This document shows, in pieces, positions 29,995 through 39,091 of a stretch of 64,000 nucleotides of DNA. A program made the translations under genes and the position numbers. Position 1 is the first letter of the stretch. Every line of letters begins with the position of its first letter. Under the pieces are notes generated by a model that had not been told where the DNA came from, searched no databases, and saw only the letters and a program-made list of their open reading frames with translations. Source of the DNA: Pseudomonas sp. R4-35-07 (GTDB taxonomy: Bacteria; Pseudomonadota; Gammaproteobacteria; Pseudomonadales; Pseudomonadaceae); assembly GCF_003852235.1 (NCBI RefSeq), contig NZ_CP027732.1, forward strand, positions 5,394,001 to 5,458,000, read 5' to 3'.

Positions 29995-30798
29995 ATGCCC
30001 GTCATTTTCAAGTTGTTGATCGCTACGCTTTTCACTTGCCTGAGCCTGGCCGCTTATGGCGAGAAACTGCGCATTGTCACCGAACCATGGGCGCCCTACG
30101 TCTACGACGACAACGGCAGCATGCGTGGCCTGGACTACGAAACCACGGTGATCGTGTTCCAGCGCCTCGGCGTGGATGTGCAATGGCAGTTCCTGCCCTG
30201 GAAACGTTGCCTGGCGATGCTTGACCAAGGCCACGCCGACGGCGCGCTGGATATTTTCCACAGCCACGAGCGCGACGCCTTGCTGCTCTACCCCAGCGAA
30301 CCCTTGTCGACGGTCGAATTCGTGCTGTTCTACGCCAATGAGCGTCCGCACCCCGCCGAAACCCTCGAAGACCTGCGCGGCCTGAGCGTGGGCATCTCTC
30401 CCGGTTACCTGTATGGCGACGCCTTCGGCGCGTCCGACAGCTTTGCCCGTGAACCCGCTCCCAGCCATGAGGCCAACTTCGGCAAGCTGATGCTGGGACG
30501 CATCGATATGGTGGTCACTGACCGTCGCGTGGGGCAGCACGTGATCAAGCAATTGGGCCTGGAAGACAAGGTCAGCCAGGCGCCGCTGGTGGTCAGCCGC
30601 CAGCAGCAGTTTCTTGCCGTACGCCGTGGCGCGGGCATGGATTTGCTGGTCCAGCGCTTTGCCGCTGAGCTCAGGCGCTTCAAGCAAGAGCCGGCCTACG
30701 CCGCCTTGAGCGCCAAATATGGCGGTATCCAGGCGCAAACGGCGCCCATCAGCGCGTCCGAATACACCGTTGAGCAGCAGGAAAGCAGCGCGCAGTGA
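29995..30798 (+). CDS. Periplasmic solute-binding protein, family 3-like (orphan)
   Basis: A 267-aa exported protein: signal peptide at about residues 1-22 (IFKLLIATLFTCLSLAAYG), then a bacterial extracellular solute-binding type 3 fold beginning KLRIVTEPWAPYVYDDNGSM. Motifs such as RGLDYETTVIVFQRLGVDV and MVVTDRRVGQHVIKQLG fit amino-acid-type binding proteins. No permease or ATPase gene is adjacent, so it may serve a distant transporter or act as a sensor. A 3' portion carries a possible promoter for the helicase gene. Confidence 0.8.
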   Translation: MPVIFKLLIATLFTCLSLAAYGEKLRIVTEPWAPYVYDDNGSMRGLDYETTVIVFQRLGVDVQWQFLPWKRCLAMLDQGHADGALDIFHSHERDALLLYPSEPLSTVEFVLFYANERPHPAETLEDLRGLSVGISPGYLYGDAFGASDSFAREPAPSHEANFGKLMLGRIDMVVTDRRVGQHVIKQLGLEDKVSQAPLVVSRQQQFLAVRRGAGMDLLVQRFAAELRRFKQEPAYAALSAKYGGIQAQTAPISASEYTVEQQESSAQ

Positions 30799-30802
30799 TT
30801 GC

Positions 30803-31020
30803 TCTGTTATACTCCGGCCTTTCCGCCAGGCTTACGCCCGGCCGCTGAGGTCTTGAAAAAGGCACCCAACCCCGCTACAGCGCAGCTTTGCAGCCCGCGC
30901 GAGCCGGTGGAGTGCCCGCCAGACGCAGCAGGACCGGACGGGATTACGCTCCCCTAAGCGCCATTCACGCCCGGCAAGATTATCCCTCTGGGCCAAGCCC
31001 TAACTAAAACAGGATTACTC
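30803..31020 (+). promoter_or_regulatory. Extended -10 promoter and about 200-base leader of the helicase gene
   Basis: TGTTATACT (30803-30811) is an extended -10 element directly after the preceding stop codon. Transcription would begin near 30818, leaving a GC-rich untranslated leader of about 200 bases before the ATG at 31021. Long structured leaders are known for several cold-inducible DEAD-box helicase mRNAs; that this one is regulatory is an inference. Confidence 0.45.
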
Positions 31021-32901
31021 ATGTCCTTTGCTTCCCTCGGTCTCTCCGAGGCTTTAGTCCGCGCCATCGAGGCAGCGGGCTATACCGAGCCTACTCCGGT
31101 GCAACAGCGGGCCATTCCCGCCGTGTTGCAAGGTCGCGACCTGATGGTTGCGGCGCAGACAGGTACCGGTAAAACCGGTGGTTTCGCCCTCCCGATTCTG
31201 GAGCGGTTGTTCCCCAACGGTCACCCGGACAAATCCCAGCGTCACGGCCCGCGCCAACCGCGCGTACTGGTCCTGACCCCTACCCGCGAACTCGCCGCCC
31301 AGGTGCACGACAGCTTCAAGCTGTATGCCCGCGACCTGAAGTTCGTCAGCGCCTGCATTTTCGGCGGCGTCGGCATGAACCCCCAGGTTCAGGCCATGTC
31401 CCGTGGTGTTGACGTGCTGGTGGCCTGCCCGGGTCGCTTGCTCGACCTGTGCGGCCAAGGCAGCGTCGACTTGTCCCACGTGGAAATCCTCGTGCTGGAC
31501 GAAGCCGACCGCATGCTCGACATGGGCTTTGTCCATGACGTGAAGAAGGTCCTCGCCCGCCTGCCGGCCAAACGTCAGAACCTGCTGTTCTCGGCAACGT
31601 TCTCCCAGGACATCACCGCCCTGGCCGGCAAGCTGTTGCACAACCCGGAACGCATCGAAGTCACGCCGCCCAACACCACGGTCGAGCGTATCGAGCAACG
31701 CGTGTTCCGCCTGGCCGCCAGCCACAAGCGTTCGCTGCTCGCGCACCTGATTACCCACGGTGCCTGGGAACAGGTGCTGGTATTTACCCGCACCAAGCAC
31801 GGCGCCAACCGCCTGGCCGAGTACCTGGACAAGCACGGCCTCACCGCCGTCGCCATCCACGGTAACAAGAGCCAGAACGCGCGCACCAAAGCCCTGGCCG
31901 ACTTCAAGGCCGGCAGTGTGCGCATCCTGGTCGCCACCGATATCGCCGCGCGCGGCCTGGATATCGACCAGTTGCCCCATGTGGTCAACTTCGAGCTGCC
32001 GAACGTCGACGAAGACTACGTGCACCGTATCGGCCGTACCGGCCGTGCCGGTCGTTCGGGCGAGGCCATTTCCCTGGTCGCACCGGACGAAGAAAAGCTG
32101 CTGAAAAGCATCGAGCGCATGACCAAGCAGAAAATCGCCGACGGCGACCTGATGGGCTTCGATTCCAGTGCCGTGGAGGCCGAAAAGCCTGAAGCGCGCG
32201 AGCGTCCTGACGTGCGCAACCCCCGCAACCCACGCGGTCCGAAGGGCGATGGCCCTAACGGCGGCGGTGGCGGTGGTGGCCGTCGCGACAAGGGCAAGGA
32301 CAAGGGCAAGGAAAAAACTGCGACCAGCAGCCGTGGCGAACGCCCGGCCCGCGAGCAGAAGCCCCGTGAAGGCACCCCGGCCCGCGAACAGCGCCAGCCG
32401 AGCCAGCCTCCACGCGCCGCATCCGACCGTGCCCCGGACGAATTCCTCGACGACGATGTGGATAACTTCGGTAACCGCGTTGACTACGTGCCACAAGCCA
32501 AGCCGGCGCAAGGCCGTGGCCGTCGCCCAGGTGCCCCGGCACAAGGCGCAGGCGCAGCCGCTCCACGGGGTGGCCAGCCACAGGGCGCGCGCCAGAACGG
32601 CCCGCGCAACAGCAGCGGCGGCACCACCGGCACACCACCGGCCAAACGCAGCGGCCCGCGCAACGGCGCACCGCGTGACGGCCAGGCCCGTCGCGAAGAC
32701 TCGCGCAGCAACAACCGCCGCCCGGCCCGTGACGACCAGCCGCTGTCCGAGCCTGCGGTGCAAAACCCGCGCGGTGGCCCGGCACCGAAGATCATCCACA
32801 AGGAGTCGAAAGCGGATCGCTTCCCGACACCCGAGCAGTTGGATCAACTGCCTGGCCGTCCTCGTGGTGAAAAACCAGCGCTGCTGACCCGCAACCGCTG
32901 A
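31021..32901 (+). CDS. DEAD-box ATP-dependent RNA helicase, RhlE-like, with long basic tail
   Basis: A 626-aa protein. The helicase core (about residues 1-380) has the Q motif [13 protein letters not shown], motif I AQTGTGKT (45-52), PTRELA, DEAD (160-163), SAT, and motif [13 protein letters not shown]. The remaining about 245 residues are low-complexity, rich in Arg, Pro, Gly and Ala ([19 protein letters not shown]), with one acidic conserved patch [19 protein letters not shown]. It probably remodels RNA in ribosome assembly or decay; the tail would bind RNA or partners. RhlE is the best match; the core alone does not exclude SrmB/CsdA-type roles. Confidence 0.9.
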   Translation: MSFASLGLSEALVRAIEAAGYTEPTPVQQRAIPAVLQGRDLMVAAQTGTGKTGGFALPILERLFPNGHPDKSQRHGPRQPRVLVLTPTRELAAQVHDSFKLYARDLKFVSACIFGGVGMNPQVQAMSRGVDVLVACPGRLLDLCGQGSVDLSHVEILVLDEADRMLDMGFVHDVKKVLARLPAKRQNLLFSATFSQDITALAGKLLHNPERIEVTPPNTTVERIEQRVFRLAASHKRSLLAHLITHGAWEQVLVFTRTKHGANRLAEYLDKHGLTAVAIHGNKSQNARTKALADFKAGSVRILVATDIAARGLDIDQLPHVVNFELPNVDEDYVHRIGRTGRAGRSGEAISLVAPDEEKLLKSIERMTKQKIADGDLMGFDSSAVEAEKPEARERPDVRNPRNPRGPKGDGPNGGGGGGGRRDKGKDKGKEKTATSSRGERPAREQKPREGTPAREQRQPSQPPRAASDRAPDEFLDDDVDNFGNRVDYVPQAKPAQGRGRRPGAPAQGAGAAAPRGGQPQGARQNGPRNSSGGTTGTPPAKRSGPRNGAPRDGQARREDSRSNNRRPARDDQPLSEPAVQNPRGGPAPKIIHKESKADRFPTPEQLDQLPGRPRGEKPALLTRNR

Positions 32902-32916
32902 GTTCCAAGGCGCCAT

Positions 32917-32955
32917 AAAAAATGCCCCGCATCTTGGATGCGGGGCATTTTTTTT
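32917..32955 (+). terminator. Strong rho-independent terminator after the helicase gene
   Basis: AATGCCCCGCATC and GATGCGGGGCATT pair across a short TTG loop, followed by a run of T and preceded by an A-run. It should stop the helicase transcript and could also act on transcripts from the opposite side. Confidence 0.9.
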
Positions 32956-32973
32956 GACTCGACCAGATCAAAT

Positions 32974-33060
32974 GTGGGAGGGGGCTTGCTCCCGATAGCA
33001 ATGGATCAGCCAGCACTGCTGGGGCTGACCCACCGCTATCGGGAGCAAGCCCCCTCCCAC
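32974..33060. repeat. REPIN (GTGGGAGGGGGCTTGC family)
   Basis: The arms GTGGGAGGGGGCTTGCTCCC and GGGAGCAAGCCCCCTCCCAC enclose inner arms ATGGATCAGCC/GGCTGACCCAC. It sits between the helicase terminator and the convergent yceI-like gene. Confidence 0.88.
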
Positions 33061-33085
33061 AAAGGTCCGCATTGTCAGGCGGACA

Positions 33086-33664
33086 TTACTTCTGCTTCAC
33101 ACCTTCCAGCGAAATATCCAGGTCGACGGTCTGCGAAGTCGGGCCTGGGCCTTTCACGCCGAAGTCGTTCAGGTCGATCGTGGTCTTGGCGTTGAAGCCT
33201 GCACGCTCGCCGCCCCATGGGTCCTTGCCTTCACCGTTGAAGGTGGCCTTGAAGGTCACAGGCTTGGTCACACCGTGGAAAGTCAGGTCGCCGGTCACGT
33301 CAGCGGTTTTGTCGCCGGTGGGTTTAACCGCGGTGGACACAAACTTGGCGTCGGCAAACTTGGCCACGTCGAGGAAGTCTTTGCTGGCGATGTGCTTGTC
33401 ACGCTCAGCGTGGTTGGACCACAGGCTGGCGGTTTTCACGTCGACTGCGATTTTGCTGGCTTCCGGCTTGGCGGCATCCCAGCTGAAAGTACCATCCCAG
33501 TCCTTGAAGGTACCGTGGATGGAGCTGTAGCCCAGGTGGCTGATTTTCCAGTCGATGAAGGCGTGCTGGCCTTCCTTGTCGATCTTGTAGTCAGCAGCCA
33601 TCACCTGACCTGCGGACAGCAGGGCGGTACCGATAGCCAGAGCGGCGAGAGTCTTTTTCAACAT
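33086..33664 (-). CDS. YceI-family periplasmic protein
   Basis: A 192-aa exported lipocalin-like protein. The signal peptide is residues 1-23 (cleavage VMA-ADYK), followed by the YceI beta-barrel, which binds isoprenoid-type lipids such as quinone precursors in characterised members. [20 protein letters not shown] is the family signature. The ATG at 33664 starts a good signal peptide, whereas the in-frame codon at 33697 lies within the upstream gene's end. Directly downstream of a cytochrome b561 gene on the same strand, the common yceI partner. Confidence 0.93.
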   Translation of the reverse strand: MLKKTLAALAIGTALLSAGQVMAADYKIDKEGQHAFIDWKISHLGYSSIHGTFKDWDGTFSWDAAKPEASKIAVDVKTASLWSNHAERDKHIASKDFLDVAKFADAKFVSTAVKPTGDKTADVTGDLTFHGVTKPVTFKATFNGEGKDPWGGERAGFNAKTTIDLNDFGVKGPGPTSQTVDLDISLEGVKQK

Positions 33665-33696
33665 GCTTTCTATTCCTTGTGAGTCGAGGTTGAACA

Positions 33697-34248
33697 TCAG
33701 GCTTTGCGCCCCAGCATTCGCTTAAGGGTCACATCACGATCGATAAAGTGGTGTTTCAGCGCAGCCACGCCATGCAAGCCGGCGAAGACCACCAACACCC
33801 AGGCGAGATACAGATGCACCACGCCAGCGGTGTCTGCCTGGTCCGGTAGTCCGGAAACCACGGCAGGAATCTCAAACAGGCCAAACACCGGGATACCGAC
33901 ACCGTCTGCGGTGGAAATCAGGTAACCGGCAATCATCACGGCAAACAGCCCCACATACAGGAACGCGTGACCAAACGCGGCGCCGATGCGGGTCAGCCGG
34001 CTGTAGCTGGCCAGCGGCGCGGGCGGCGGGCTGACCAGGCGCCAGACGATACGTACCAGCATGATGGCGAACAGCGTGATGCCAATGCTCTTGTGCAGGT
34101 CCGGCGCGTCTTTGCGCCAGGCACTGTAGTAATCGAGACCGACCATCCACAGGCCCAGGGCGAACAATCCAAATACCACCAAGGCCACGCCCCAGTGCAA
34201 AACCATGCTGACCCAGCCATAGCGGGCCGATGAATTGCGTAACTGCAT
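33697..34248 (-). CDS. Cytochrome b561 family protein
   Basis: A 183-aa four-helix membrane cytochrome. Candidate haem-binding histidines are in [30 protein letters not shown] and [11 protein letters not shown], one pair on each side of the membrane. It likely passes electrons between the quinone pool and a periplasmic acceptor. It is upstream of yceI and divergent from bioA across 272 bases (34249-34520), where no further gene is seen. Confidence 0.92.
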   Translation of the reverse strand: MQLRNSSARYGWVSMVLHWGVALVVFGLFALGLWMVGLDYYSAWRKDAPDLHKSIGITLFAIMLVRIVWRLVSPPPAPLASYSRLTRIGAAFGHAFLYVGLFAVMIAGYLISTADGVGIPVFGLFEIPAVVSGLPDQADTAGVVHLYLAWVLVVFAGLHGVAALKHHFIDRDVTLKRMLGRKA

Positions 34249-34520
34249 GAACTTAATCCCGTAAGAACTGTGCCCAAGACTAGCGCTTTACCTATCGAAT
34301 TAAAGCGAAAAATTTCGCTTTGAAATATCGAGAAATGCGATCTGAAGGCTATGCATCATAAATTAACAAGGGATTAAGACTATTCCCAAGAAACGTGACA
34401 GACCGTCCTGCATTTACCGCGAATTTCCCCACAATGGCTTGTGACCCACGCCACCATTGCATAGGCTTGCGCGATTGTTTCGCCCGCGCAGGTTGCGGGA
34501 CCGCTTCGAGGAGATCACCG

Positions 34521-35927
34521 ATGGGCTTGAACAACCAGTGGATGCAACGCGACCTCGCGGTGCTGTGGCATCCCTGCACCCAGATGAAAGACCACCAGCA
34601 ACTGCCACTGGTCCCGATCAAGCGCGGTGAAGGCGTATGGCTGGAAGACTTCGAAGGCAAACGTTACCTCGATGCCGTCAGCTCTTGGTGGGTCAACGTG
34701 TTCGGCCACGCCAACCCGCGCATCAACCAGCGCATCAAGGATCAGGTCGACCAGTTGGAACACGTGATCCTCGCCGGCTTCAGCCATCAGCCGGTGATCG
34801 AGCTGTCCGAGCGCCTGGTGGCGATGACCCCAGATGGCCTGACGCGCTGCTTCTACGCCGATAACGGCTCGTCGTGTATCGAAGTCGCGCTGAAAATGAG
34901 CTTTCACTACTGGCTCAACCGTGGCCTGCCGAACAAGAAGCGCTTCGTCACCCTTACCAACAGCTACCACGGTGAAACCATCGCGGCGATGTCGGTGGGC
35001 GACGTGCCGCTGTTTACCGAAACCTACAAGGCATTGTTGCTCGACACCCTCAAAGTGCCGAGCCCGGACTGCTACCTGCGCCCCGAGGGCGTGAGCTGGG
35101 AAGAGCACTCGCGCACGATGTTCCAGGCCATGGAACAGACCCTGGCCGAGCACCACGACAGCGTCGCCGCCGTGATCGTCGAACCGCTGATCCAGGGCGC
35201 CGGTGGCATGCGCATGTATCACCCGGTGTACCTCAAGCTGCTGCGCGAAGCCTGTGACCGTTATGGCGTGCACCTGATCCACGACGAAATCGCCGTGGGC
35301 TTTGGCCGCACCGGCAGCATGTTCGCCTGTGAACAGGCCGGCATCCGCCCGGACTTCCTGTGCCTGTCCAAGGCCCTGACCGGCGGTTACCTGCCGCTGG
35401 CCGCCGTGGTCACCACCGACGACGTATACGACGCCTTTTACGACGACTACCCGACCCTGCGCGCCTTCCTGCACTCCCACAGCTACACCGGCAACCCGCT
35501 GGCCTGCGCGGCGGCCCTGGCCACCTTGGATATTTTCGAAGAAGACAACGTCATCGAAAACAACAAGGCCTTGGCCCAACGCATGGCCACGGCCACGGCG
35601 CATCTGGTCGACCATCCGCATGTATCTGAAGTGCGCCAGACCGGCATGGTCCTGGCCATCGAGATGGTGCAGGACAAAGCTACCAAGACCGCCTACCCCT
35701 GGCAGGAACGCCGTGGCCTGAAGGTGTTCGAGCACGCCCTGGAACGCGGCGCGCTGTTGCGACCGTTGGGCAGCGTGGTGTACTTCCTGCCGCCGTATGT
35801 GATTACCCCGGAGCAGATCGATTTCCTTGCCGAGGTTGCGAGTGAAGGCATCGATATCGCCACCAACAGCAAGGTCAGCGTTGCCGTGCCGAAGGACTTC
35901 CACCCAGGCTTCCGCGACCCAGGTTAA
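34521..35927 (+). CDS. bioA: Adenosylmethionine-8-amino-7-oxononanoate aminotransferase
   Basis: BioA makes 7,8-diaminopelargonate in biotin synthesis, using SAM as amino donor and PLP as cofactor. The 468-aa class III aminotransferase opens WHPCTQMKDHQQLPLVPIKR, and the PLP lysine is K284 in LSKALTGGYLPLAAVV. HDEIAVGFGRTG and the C-terminal LPPYVITPEQIDFL are also conserved. The ATG at 34521 follows GAGGAG. The rest of the bio genes are not in the window. Confidence 0.96.
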   Translation: MGLNNQWMQRDLAVLWHPCTQMKDHQQLPLVPIKRGEGVWLEDFEGKRYLDAVSSWWVNVFGHANPRINQRIKDQVDQLEHVILAGFSHQPVIELSERLVAMTPDGLTRCFYADNGSSCIEVALKMSFHYWLNRGLPNKKRFVTLTNSYHGETIAAMSVGDVPLFTETYKALLLDTLKVPSPDCYLRPEGVSWEEHSRTMFQAMEQTLAEHHDSVAAVIVEPLIQGAGGMRMYHPVYLKLLREACDRYGVHLIHDEIAVGFGRTGSMFACEQAGIRPDFLCLSKALTGGYLPLAAVVTTDDVYDAFYDDYPTLRAFLHSHSYTGNPLACAAALATLDIFEEDNVIENNKALAQRMATATAHLVDHPHVSEVRQTGMVLAIEMVQDKATKTAYPWQERRGLKVFEHALERGALLRPLGSVVYFLPPYVITPEQIDFLAEVASEGIDIATNSKVSVAVPKDFHPGFRDPG

Positions 35928-35931
35928 CCAT

Positions 35932-35981
35932 GATCGTTCCCACGCTCCGCGTGGGAATGCAGCCCTGGACGCTCCGCGTCC
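35932..35981. repeat. Half REPIN (GATCGTTCCCACGC family)
   Basis: One side only of the palindrome: GATCGTTCCCACGCTCCGCG followed by GTGGGAATGC and the inner GGACGCTCCGCGTCC. The mirror half is missing. It lies between bioA and the second rsmE. Confidence 0.8.
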
Positions 35982-36011
35982 GCTCTGCACACCCTTTTCC
36001 AGAGAACACAT

Positions 36012-36731
36012 ATGAGACTGTCCCGCTTTTTCACCGACACCCCGCTGAGCCTCGGCGATCACGAGTTGCCCGAAGCCCAGGCGCATTACATCAGCCGCGT
36101 GCTGCGCATGAGCGAGGGCGACGCCGTGCAACTGTTCGACGGCTCCGGCCAGGAGTTTCTCGGCAGCTTGCTGGAAGTCGGTAAAAAACGCGTCAGCGTG
36201 CAACTGACGGAAAGCTTCAAAGGCCAGGCCGAATCGCCGCTGCATATCCACCTCGGCCAAGGCCTGTCCAGGGGCGAGCGCATGGACTGGGCGATCCAGA
36301 AAGCCACCGAACTGGGCGTCAACGCCATCACCCCGATTTTCAGCGAGCGCTGCGAAGTGCGCCTCAAGGACGAACGTGCTGACAAGCGCCTGCTGCACTG
36401 GCGCCAGGTGGCGATCAGCGCGTGCGAGCAATGCGGGCGCTCGACGGTGCCGGTGATTCACCCGCCGCTGTTACTGGCGGACTGGCTCAAGCAAGCCGAG
36501 GCAGACTTGAAGCTGGTACTGCACCCGGTGGCCGAGCCGATGGTCAGCCACGCCAAGCCTGCGAGCCTGGCCTTCCTGATCGGGCCTGAAGGCGGACTGA
36601 CCGACAACGAAGTCGACACCGCCCAAGGCGCCGGCTTCCACGCCGCCCGCCTCGGCCCTCGGGTGTTGCGCACCGAGACTGCACCGGTGGTCGCCTTGGC
36701 CGTCGCCCAACAACTCTGGGGCGACTTCTAA
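36012..36731 (+). CDS. rsmE: 16S rRNA (uracil-1498-N3)-methyltransferase RsmE, paralogue 2
   Basis: RsmE methylates U1498 in the decoding region of 16S rRNA. The 239-aa product has the PUA-like N-terminal domain (HYISRVLRMSEGDAVQLFDG) and the knotted SPOUT domain with LIGPEGGLTDNEV and LGPRVLRTETAPVVAL. WAIQKATELGVNAITPIFSERC is highly typical of RsmE. It follows bioA with a half REPIN in between. The paralogue at 19230-19937 shares the same motifs but differs strongly elsewhere. Confidence 0.94.
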   Translation: MRLSRFFTDTPLSLGDHELPEAQAHYISRVLRMSEGDAVQLFDGSGQEFLGSLLEVGKKRVSVQLTESFKGQAESPLHIHLGQGLSRGERMDWAIQKATELGVNAITPIFSERCEVRLKDERADKRLLHWRQVAISACEQCGRSTVPVIHPPLLLADWLKQAEADLKLVLHPVAEPMVSHAKPASLAFLIGPEGGLTDNEVDTAQGAGFHAARLGPRVLRTETAPVVALAVAQQLWGDF

Positions 36732-36758
36732 CTACCCCTTTGCAAACCCAGTCAACAC

Positions 36759-36786
36759 TGTGGGAGGGGCAAGCCCCCTCCCACAT
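36759..36786 (+). terminator. Short REP-derived hairpin after rsmE
   Basis: TGTGGGAGGGG and CCCCTCCCACA pair almost completely around a short CAAGC loop and are followed by TTT. It is a collapsed form of the GTGGGAGGGGGCTTGC repeat and lies between convergent rsmE and the binding-protein gene, so it may serve as a terminator. Confidence 0.55.
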
Positions 36787-36805
36787 TTGGTTGGGTTGCT
36801 ACCGC

Positions 36806-37708
36806 CTACTCCACTGGGTCGTTGGTAGGGTTGGCAATGATCGCCTTCAACTCACGGGTCATCGGGAACTCCAGGTTCAGGCCCTTGGGCGGAATCGGCT
36901 GTTCAAACCAGCGCTGGTAAATCCCGTTGATCTCCCCCGAGCGGTACAGGTCGCCCAGCGTCTCATTGACCACCGCAAGCAACTGCGGATCATCCTTGCG
37001 CACCATGCAGCTGTAGATCTCCCGCGACTGCTCCTCGCCCACCACCACCCAGTTGTGCGGGTCCCTGGCCTTGGCACGTTCACCGTAGAGCAACGCATCA
37101 TCCATGTAGAACGCTGCCGCACGGCCGGTCTCGAGCATCTTGAACGCCTCGCCGTGGTCCTTGGCGCTGATGACAAACATATTGGCCTTGTGTTCGGCGT
37201 TGTAGCTTTTGAGGAATCGTTCGTTGGTGGTACCGGCGGTGGTGACCACGTTCTTGCCGTTAAGGTCGGCAAAGCCCTTGATGCCGCTGTCCTTCGCCGT
37301 CAGCAATTGCCCCTTCACGTAAATAAACCCGTAGGAAAACGCCACCTGCTTCTGCCGGTCGGCCGTCACCCCGGTAGAGCCGCATTCCAGGTCGACGGTA
37401 CCGTTCTGCACCAGCGCAATTCGGGTCTGTGAGGTCACCAGGGTGTACTTGACGTTGAGGTTGGCCACCCCGGTTTTCTGCTGGATACGCTCGACGATCT
37501 TGCTTGCCAGGTCCACTGAATAGCCCATGGGTTTGCCACTGCTATCCCCTACATAGGAAAACGGCACCGACGCATCGCGGTATCCCAGGGTGATGGACCT
37601 GGTGTTGGCGATCTTGCCCAGGGTGCCCTCCAGCGGCGCTTGGGCCCCATGGGCCTGTGCGCCGAACAAAAGGCCCAGGGTACAGCCGGTCAACAGGATC
37701 TTTTTCAT
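36806..37708 (-). CDS. Amino-acid ABC transporter substrate-binding protein, GltI-like
   Basis: A 300-aa periplasmic binding protein of family 3: signal peptide with a likely type I site near AQAHGAQA, then LGKIANTRSITLGYRDASVP. The GltI-type block VDLECGSTGVTADRQKQVAF suggests glutamate/aspartate or a related amino acid. L-T-G-C near residue 9 resembles a lipobox but is too close to the N-terminus to be one. No permease or ATPase genes follow; a D-amino-acid dehydrogenase-like gene precedes it by 34 bases, suggesting a joint role in amino-acid use. Confidence 0.88.
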   Translation of the reverse strand: MKKILLTGCTLGLLFGAQAHGAQAPLEGTLGKIANTRSITLGYRDASVPFSYVGDSSGKPMGYSVDLASKIVERIQQKTGVANLNVKYTLVTSQTRIALVQNGTVDLECGSTGVTADRQKQVAFSYGFIYVKGQLLTAKDSGIKGFADLNGKNVVTTAGTTNERFLKSYNAEHKANMFVISAKDHGEAFKMLETGRAAAFYMDDALLYGERAKARDPHNWVVVGEEQSREIYSCMVRKDDPQLLAVVNETLGDLYRSGEINGIYQRWFEQPIPPKGLNLEFPMTRELKAIIANPTNDPVE

Positions 37709-37742
37709 TGTTATTCTCCGTTGGTTTTCGGGTGGTCGAGTG

Positions 37743-38984
37743 TCAAGCGGCGCGGGGCGTCAGGCCCTGCATATCGATGGAAGGGCTGCGCTGACCGATC
37801 AACTCGGCCAGCAGTTGGCCGCTGCCGCACGCCAGCGTGAAGCCAAGGGCGCCGTGGCCGAGATTCAGCCACAGGTTGCGGTAGCGGCTTGCGCCAATCA
37901 GCGGCACCCCGGTGGGCGTGGCCGGGCGCATACCGGCCCATTCAACCGCGTGGGCGTAGTCGCCGGCATTGGGAAATGTCTCAAGGGCCTGGCGTTTCAT
38001 CAAAGCCAGCCGCTTGGGATCAAGACCCGCGTCGAAGCCGACAATGTCCACCATGGCCGCGACCCGCAGTTGCTCACCGATGCGCGCGTAGACGATCTTG
38101 CGATCGTAGTCGGTGATGCTCACATTCGGCGCCCGGTGCTGCGCGCCAATCGGCACGCTCAGGCTGTAGCCCTTGAGCGGATACAGCGGCAGCGACAACC
38201 CCGGCAAGCCCAGTTCAGCGCTGCGATGCCCTGCCGCCAGCACCAGTTGCTCGACCGGCATCACCTCATCACCCAATTGAAGGGCGTGCACCACTGCGTC
38301 GGTGTGGCGAATCCCGGTGACCCTGCGCCCCAACAAAAACGTGCAACGCCCCGATGCTTCAAGCCGCGCCGCCAATTGCTGGCAAAAGGCATGACAATCC
38401 GCTACTTCCTCGTTGGGCGTGTAGATCCCGCCGACAAAACCATCACCGGCCAACGCCGGCTCCAGGCGCGTGCAATCGCTAGCGGACAACACCTGCTGTT
38501 GCAGGGCATTGGTGACTTTACTGCGGGCATGTTCAAAGGTATTGGCGTTGCGAAACGTCACCAGCTTGCCATTGCGTCGCCAATCGAAGTCGCCCAGGCG
38601 ATCTTCCTCGCGCCATTGCTGCAAGGTGTTCTGGCTCAGGGATGCCAGGCGCAGCAAGTGAGCGGCATTGCGCTTGTTCACCGAACTACGACAGGCGCCG
38701 ATAAAGGCGGCCATCCAGCGCCATTGCTGGGGATCGAGACGCGGGCGCAGCTTCAACGGCGAGTCACCGCGCAGTAACCAGCCAATCGCTTGCAGCGGCA
38801 CCCCGGCGTCGGCCAGCGGCGCAACATAGCGGTAGGACAACTGCCCGCCATTGGCGTAACTGGTTTCACTGCCCAGGCTGTCACGCGCTTCGATCAGCGT
38901 CACTCTATGGCCGGCACGCACCAACGCAAAAGCGCTCGCCAGGCCGATAACCCCACCACCGATGATGCAAACCTGCCTGGCCAT
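37743..38984 (-). CDS. FAD-dependent D-amino acid dehydrogenase (DadA-like)
   Basis: A 413-aa DAO-family flavoprotein. The FAD-binding motif is VCIIGGGVIGLASAFALVRA at the N-terminus, and the ETSYANGGQLS segment matches the DadA family. It should oxidise D-amino acids to keto acids and feed electrons to the quinone pool. It is not next to dadX or alanine racemase, so it is probably a paralogue with another substrate. Divergent from a LysR gene, and upstream of the binding-protein gene on the same strand. Confidence 0.88.
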   Translation of the reverse strand: MARQVCIIGGGVIGLASAFALVRAGHRVTLIEARDSLGSETSYANGGQLSYRYVAPLADAGVPLQAIGWLLRGDSPLKLRPRLDPQQWRWMAAFIGACRSSVNKRNAAHLLRLASLSQNTLQQWREEDRLGDFDWRRNGKLVTFRNANTFEHARSKVTNALQQQVLSASDCTRLEPALAGDGFVGGIYTPNEEVADCHAFCQQLAARLEASGRCTFLLGRRVTGIRHTDAVVHALQLGDEVMPVEQLVLAAGHRSAELGLPGLSLPLYPLKGYSLSVPIGAQHRAPNVSITDYDRKIVYARIGEQLRVAAMVDIVGFDAGLDPKRLALMKRQALETFPNAGDYAHAVEWAGMRPATPTGVPLIGASRYRNLWLNLGHGALGFTLACGSGQLLAELIGQRSPSIDMQGLTPRAA

Positions 38985-39091
38985 CCCCGCCTCCCGCCGT
39001 TAATTGACAGCACTCAGCGTAGAGCCAGGTGACAGGCCACCGACAATGAATAAAGATGGCGCACCTATAAACAAAGGTTATGGGACTCGCC

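Noticed and set aside
28822..30738. 638-codon - strand open frame across two + strand genes
   Set aside because: It covers the glycosyltransferase-like and binding-protein genes, both of which have good starts and family features.
31054..32916. 620-codon - strand open frame opposite the helicase
   Set aside because: The helicase motifs are complete on the + strand; the reverse product is low-complexity.
36814..37708. Lipoprotein signal (L-T-G-C) in the GltI-like protein
   Set aside because: The cysteine is at residue 9, before a full hydrophobic region, so a normal signal peptide is more likely.
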